Shown here: positions 61,144 to 64,000 of the stretch, piece by piece | How the letters are laid out: each line of letters opens with the position of its first letter | Position numbering within the stretch: position 1 is the stretch's first letter | Assembly: GCF_007558815.1 (NCBI RefSeq) | Contig: NZ_VLTJ01000002.1 | Coordinates: forward strand, 62,001-126,000 | From: Verticiella sediminum | GTDB taxonomy: Bacteria; Pseudomonadota; Gammaproteobacteria; Burkholderiales; Burkholderiaceae_B | Direction: 5' to 3' | DNA: 64,000 nt | Program-made: the position numbers and the translations under genes | Notes under the pieces: generated by a model | The model's database searches: none | The model's input: only the letters and a program-made list of their open reading frames with translations | What the model was told of the DNA's origin: nothing

Positions 61144-62208
61144 CTATGCGGCCCAGTGCTGCAGTGGATGCCCATCGAGACCTTGACAAACCGTCACGGC
61201 CCTGATCGCATCCTTGGCCGAATTCGACTGACGCATTGTAGCTGCGATTTCGGCTTCCAGTGCAAGGGCTTGGGCTTCGGAAGCGCACTCTACGAAGAGA
61301 CAGGCGCCGGAACCGGACATCCGCACGGTGCTGCGCGTATCCCCACCGGAGCGCCGGAGTGCCTGCGTAGCGACAAGCCTGGCAAGAGCAACCATTGGAA
61401 ACCGGGAGAATACCACGGGTTCGAGATCGTTCTTGCCGAAGCTGCCGAGAAACGAATACTCAGGCAGCCCCAAGGCCTGCGTTGCTGCGCCGTCAGAAGC
61501 TCTGGGCCCAACCACGTTGTCCTGCACTTTTTCCTCGCCGGCTGCGCTTGAATGCCGAGCAACCGAGCCAGGAAAGTCAGAGATTTTGACAGGATTTGTA
61601 TCGCGCGTCAACTCCTGGGCGCGAAAAGCGGCCTCCGTCGGCACATGCGCGTTCGGCTGGATGACGACGTACCACTGTGGCGCGAGCCTCACGGCCCGCA
61701 GCGCCTCGCCGACGCCTTCGGCAAAGGCATTCTGGCCGAACACGAAAACGGGCACGTCCGCCCCCAGCGGCAGCGCGATGCGCTGCAGCTCGGCGCGGCC
61801 GAGGCCGGTACCCCACAGCCGGTTCAGGGCGAGCAGCACGCTGGCCGCATCGCTGGAGCCGCCGCCCAGGCCGCCGCCGGCCGGTATGCGCTTTTCGACC
61901 TCGATGTCGACGCCCAGGCGGCAGCCCGTTGCCCTGCGCAAAGCGAGCGCGGCATTGACGGTCAGGCAGGTGGCTTCGGGTACGCCCGGGATCGGCGTCA
62001 CCCGGCGGATGACGCCATCGTCGCGGCGCCGGAAATGCAGGGTGTCGGCCAGGCCGACGAAGCGGAACACGGTCTGCAGCAGGTGATAGCCGTCCGCGCG
62101 GCGTCCCACCACGTGCAGGAACAGATTGATCTTGGCCGGCGCCGGCACATCGCGCAGGATGGGCGGCGGCAGCGCATCGGCGGCCGCGGGCGGGGTGCTC
62201 TGGCTCAT
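61144..62208 (-). CDS. ispE: 4-diphosphocytidyl-2-C-methyl-D-erythritol kinase, with an insertion
   Basis: A 354-residue GHMP kinase of the MEP isoprenoid pathway. PAPAKINLFLHVVGRRADGY, the ATP loop PAGGGLGGGSSDAA (about 109-122), PLGADVPVFVFG and the late MSGSGACLF are intact. It is about 60 residues longer than usual: residues ~213-256, between TRDTNPVKISDF and FGKNDLEPVVF, have no counterpart in the typical enzyme. The insertion is in frame. The ATG at 62208 overlaps the lolB stop (ATGA). Confidence 0.93.
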   Translation of the reverse strand: MSQSTPPAAADALPPPILRDVPAPAKINLFLHVVGRRADGYHLLQTVFRFVGLADTLHFRRRDDGVIRRVTPIPGVPEATCLTVNAALALRRATGCRLGVDIEVEKRIPAGGGLGGGSSDAASVLLALNRLWGTGLGRAELQRIALPLGADVPVFVFGQNAFAEGVGEALRAVRLAPQWYVVIQPNAHVPTEAAFRAQELTRDTNPVKISDFPGSVARHSSAAGEEKVQDNVVGPRASDGAATQALGLPEYSFLGSFGKNDLEPVVFSRFPMVALARLVATQALRRSGGDTRSTVRMSGSGACLFVECASEAQALALEAEIAATMRQSNSAKDAIRAVTVCQGLDGHPLQHWAA

Positions 62209-62852
62209 GGCGCCGGCGGCGTGATGACGAGGCGGCCCTGGATACGCCCACGCCCCGGCTCGTCGCGCTGCAGCTCCATGCGCACGGGGCCGAGCGCATC
62301 GTAATCGGTCACACGCACCTGCCAGCCCGCCTGGGCGAACGCCTGCGGGCGCCCCTGCGCGTCGCGCTCCTGGACCTGCGCCGCGGGCGAGGGGGCCAGC
62401 CCGCCGCGCAGCCAGTAGCGCAGGCCCTGCACCGGGAAGGGGCTGCCGAGCACCCGCTCGACCAGCGCCTCGGCGGTGTCGGCTTCGGTGACGGTGCCGT
62501 TGGCCTCGGTCAGCACGGCACGGCCGTCGGGCGCCACTTCCACGCGGGCGATGATCGCCCCCATCGGCGAGCTGAGATCGAGCGTCAGCGCACGGCCGTC
62601 GTCGCGCCACGCGAAGCCGCCCTGCACGGCGTGCTGCTTGCCGCTGTATTCGTCCGAGCGCAGGGCGAAGCGGCCGCTGCGGGCGATCGCGCCCGCGCTG
62701 ACCGCAGCCTCGTCGACCGGCGCGACCGCCGGCGGCGCGGCGCAACCGGCCAGCACGGCGCCCGCCAGCAGCAGCGCGGCCCAGGCGCGGCGCCGCCGCG
62801 CGACGGCCGTCACCTGCGCACTGCGCTCGTTCCCGAGCGGCAGCACGTTCAC
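62205..62852 (-). CDS. lolB: Outer-membrane lipoprotein localisation protein LolB
   Basis: A 215-residue lipoprotein that receives lipoproteins from LolA and inserts them into the outer membrane. The signal peptide has a lipobox LAGC (LLLAGAVLAGCAAPP). GRFALRSDEYSGKQHAVQGG, LDLSSPMGAIIARVEV and LRYWLRGGLAP are family segments. The start is GTG at 62852 in a GTGA overlap with the upstream TPR gene. The lolB-ispE order is conserved in proteobacteria. Confidence 0.92.
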   Translation of the reverse strand: MNVLPLGNERSAQVTAVARRRRAWAALLLAGAVLAGCAAPPAVAPVDEAAVSAGAIARSGRFALRSDEYSGKQHAVQGGFAWRDDGRALTLDLSSPMGAIIARVEVAPDGRAVLTEANGTVTEADTAEALVERVLGSPFPVQGLRYWLRGGLAPSPAAQVQERDAQGRPQAFAQAGWQVRVTDYDALGPVRMELQRDEPGRGRIQGRLVITPPAP

Positions 62853-64000
62853 GGCTGCACCCCCAGGCGCTGCAGCGTGCTGCGCAGCAAGGGGTCGTCG
62901 GGGCTGCGCGTCTGCACCGCGCGCCAGATCAGCATGGCTTCTTCCTTCTTGCCGTCGGCCCAGAGTGCCTCGCCCAGGTGCGCGCCGATCTCGGCATCCG
63001 AGCGCAGGCGCCAAGCGCGGCCCAGGTATTCGATGGCCTCGGCGTAGTTGCCCTGGCGGTAGTGCACCCAGCCCATGCTGTCGAGGATGGCGGCGTCGTT
63101 GGGCTCGAGCTGCAGGGCGCGCTGGATCAGTTGCTCGGCCTCATCCAGGCGCTGGTTGCGGTCGGCCAGGGTGTAGCCCAGTGCGTTGTAGGCGTGCGCG
63201 CTGGTCGGGTCGATCGCGATGACCCGGCGCAACTGCAGTTCCATGTCGTCCAGGCGGCCGTTCTGCTCGTACAGCATGGCGAGCTCATAGCGCAGCTCGG
63301 TGTTCTCGGGCAGCATGGCCACGCCGCCCTCCAGCGCGCGCATGGCGTCGGAGGAACGGCCCGCGTCGCGCAGGATCTGGCCGCGCACCAGGGTCTGCAG
63401 CACCTGTTCGCGCTCGTCCTCGGGGTTGGCCGAATCGAGCAGCAGCATGGCGTCGTCCACCCGCCCCTGCTTGGCGCGCACCACGGCCTGGCGCATGCGG
63501 GCGGGGAAGCGGGCCTCGGGCGCGGTCATGGAAGCCAGGATGCCGTAGGCCTGGTCGTAGCGGCCCTCCTGCTCGGCGATGCGCGCGAGCAGCAGTTGGG
63601 CATCCACCAGGCTGGAGGTCGGGTCGAAATCGTCCTGGCTGGCCGAGCGCCGGCGCGTCTCGACCTGGATGTACTCGTTGAGCCACTTCTCGGCCTCGCG
63701 CGGGCGCCCCGCCTCGTAGCTGATCGCGCCTTGCAGGTAGAGCAGCACGAAATCCTCGGGCGAATACTTCGCCATGGCGCGCAGCTCGCCGATGGCGCCG
63801 TCGTAGTCGCCACGCTGCACGAGGGCGGTCACGAGCGCCAGGCGCAGATCGCGCGCGTCGGGATGGCGCTCGGCGAAGCTGCGTGCGGTGGCCAGCGCCT
63901 GCTGCGGCTCGACCAGCAGGCCGAACTGCAGCACCATGCCCGCCGCCAGCTCCCAGTCGGGCCGCGCGGCCAGGGCCGCCCGCGCCTCGGTCACGGCGCG
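62849..64000 (-). CDS. Tetratricopeptide-repeat protein, 5' end outside window
   Basis: At least 384 codons, open to the window edge, so the N-terminus is missing. Serial TPR units are visible in the C-terminal half (for example ELRYELAMLYEQNGRLDDME, AHAYNALGYTLADRNQRLDE, AAILDSMGWVHYRQGNYAEA). Genes of this type precede lolB in betaproteobacteria; a signal peptide is expected in the missing part. It is probably envelope-associated, with its role undefined. The stop overlaps the lolB start. Confidence 0.87.
   Translation of the reverse strand, partial: RAVTEARAALAARPDWELAAGMVLQFGLLVEPQQALATARSFAERHPDARDLRLALVTALVQRGDYDGAIGELRAMAKYSPEDFVLLYLQGAISYEAGRPREAEKWLNEYIQVETRRRSASQDDFDPTSSLVDAQLLLARIAEQEGRYDQAYGILASMTAPEARFPARMRQAVVRAKQGRVDDAMLLLDSANPEDEREQVLQTLVRGQILRDAGRSSDAMRALEGGVAMLPENTELRYELAMLYEQNGRLDDMELQLRRVIAIDPTSAHAYNALGYTLADRNQRLDEAEQLIQRALQLEPNDAAILDSMGWVHYRQGNYAEAIEYLGRAWRLRSDAEIGAHLGEALWADGKKEEAMLIWRAVQTRSPDDPLLRSTLQRLGVQP

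Overview
The window is GC-rich (by eye about 60-65 percent) and reads as chromosome of a betaproteobacterium of the Alcaligenaceae (Bordetella/Achromobacter type). The indications are four Bug-family (TctC-like) periplasmic binding protein genes without cognate TctAB membrane genes, many CaiB/BaiF CoA-transferases, and the conserved housekeeping order TPR protein-lolB-ispE-tRNA-Gln-prs-rplY-pth at the right end. Genus is an inference; no rRNA or other species marker is present.

Layout. 1-5.3 kb: a plus-strand catabolic operon (flavin monooxygenase, acyl-CoA ligase, Bug protein, second monooxygenase, racemase-like CoA-transferase that looks cut short at its 3' end). 5.3-8.1 kb: two short type I-E CRISPR arrays around a TIGR01777 epimerase gene. 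8.1-9.7 kb: an ABC-F ATPase. 9.9-23.6 kb: organic-acid/acyl-CoA catabolism, with two Bug proteins, five CaiB/BaiF proteins (two of an apparently permuted architecture), an Ldh2-type dehydrogenase, an IclR regulator and a CoA-transferase pair/enoyl-CoA hydratase/thiolase/DUF35 operon whose composition resembles the benzylsuccinate (bbs) beta-oxidation set. 24.1-39.35 kb: a 15.2-kb genomic island inserted at the 3' end of ychF, bounded by a 13-bp direct repeat with GTACCCCCA repeats inside each end. It carries a P4-type integrase, a frameshifted ICE-type replication gene (STY4528 family), a second tyrosine-recombinase-like gene and a six-gene restriction operon (fic-hsdM-hsdS-DUF1016 nuclease-hsdR-YgjP peptidase). 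39.3-43.8 kb: ychF, a LysR regulator, a PanE-like reductase and a Bug protein. 43.8-55.5 kb: a complete type I-E CRISPR-Cas locus (array 3, cas2-cas1-cas6e-cas5e-cas7e-cse2-cse1 on minus, cas3 divergent on plus, array 4 with 20 repeats). 55.5-64 kb: MOSC protein, asparaginase, CPBP protease, then housekeeping genes.

How it works together. The four CRISPR arrays share repeat type, polarity (minus strand, leader at the right) and a conserved AT-rich leader with an IHF-like site 8 bp from the first repeat, so the single cas operon probably serves all four. A decayed copy of the 5.9-kb epimerase lies beside array 3 at the same distance from its leader, which points to duplication of an array-leader-epimerase block. 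The restriction island and CRISPR-Cas are two separate defence modules. The metabolic genes look like uptake (Bug) plus CoA activation/transfer and beta-oxidation of small organic acids; substrates cannot be read from the sequence.
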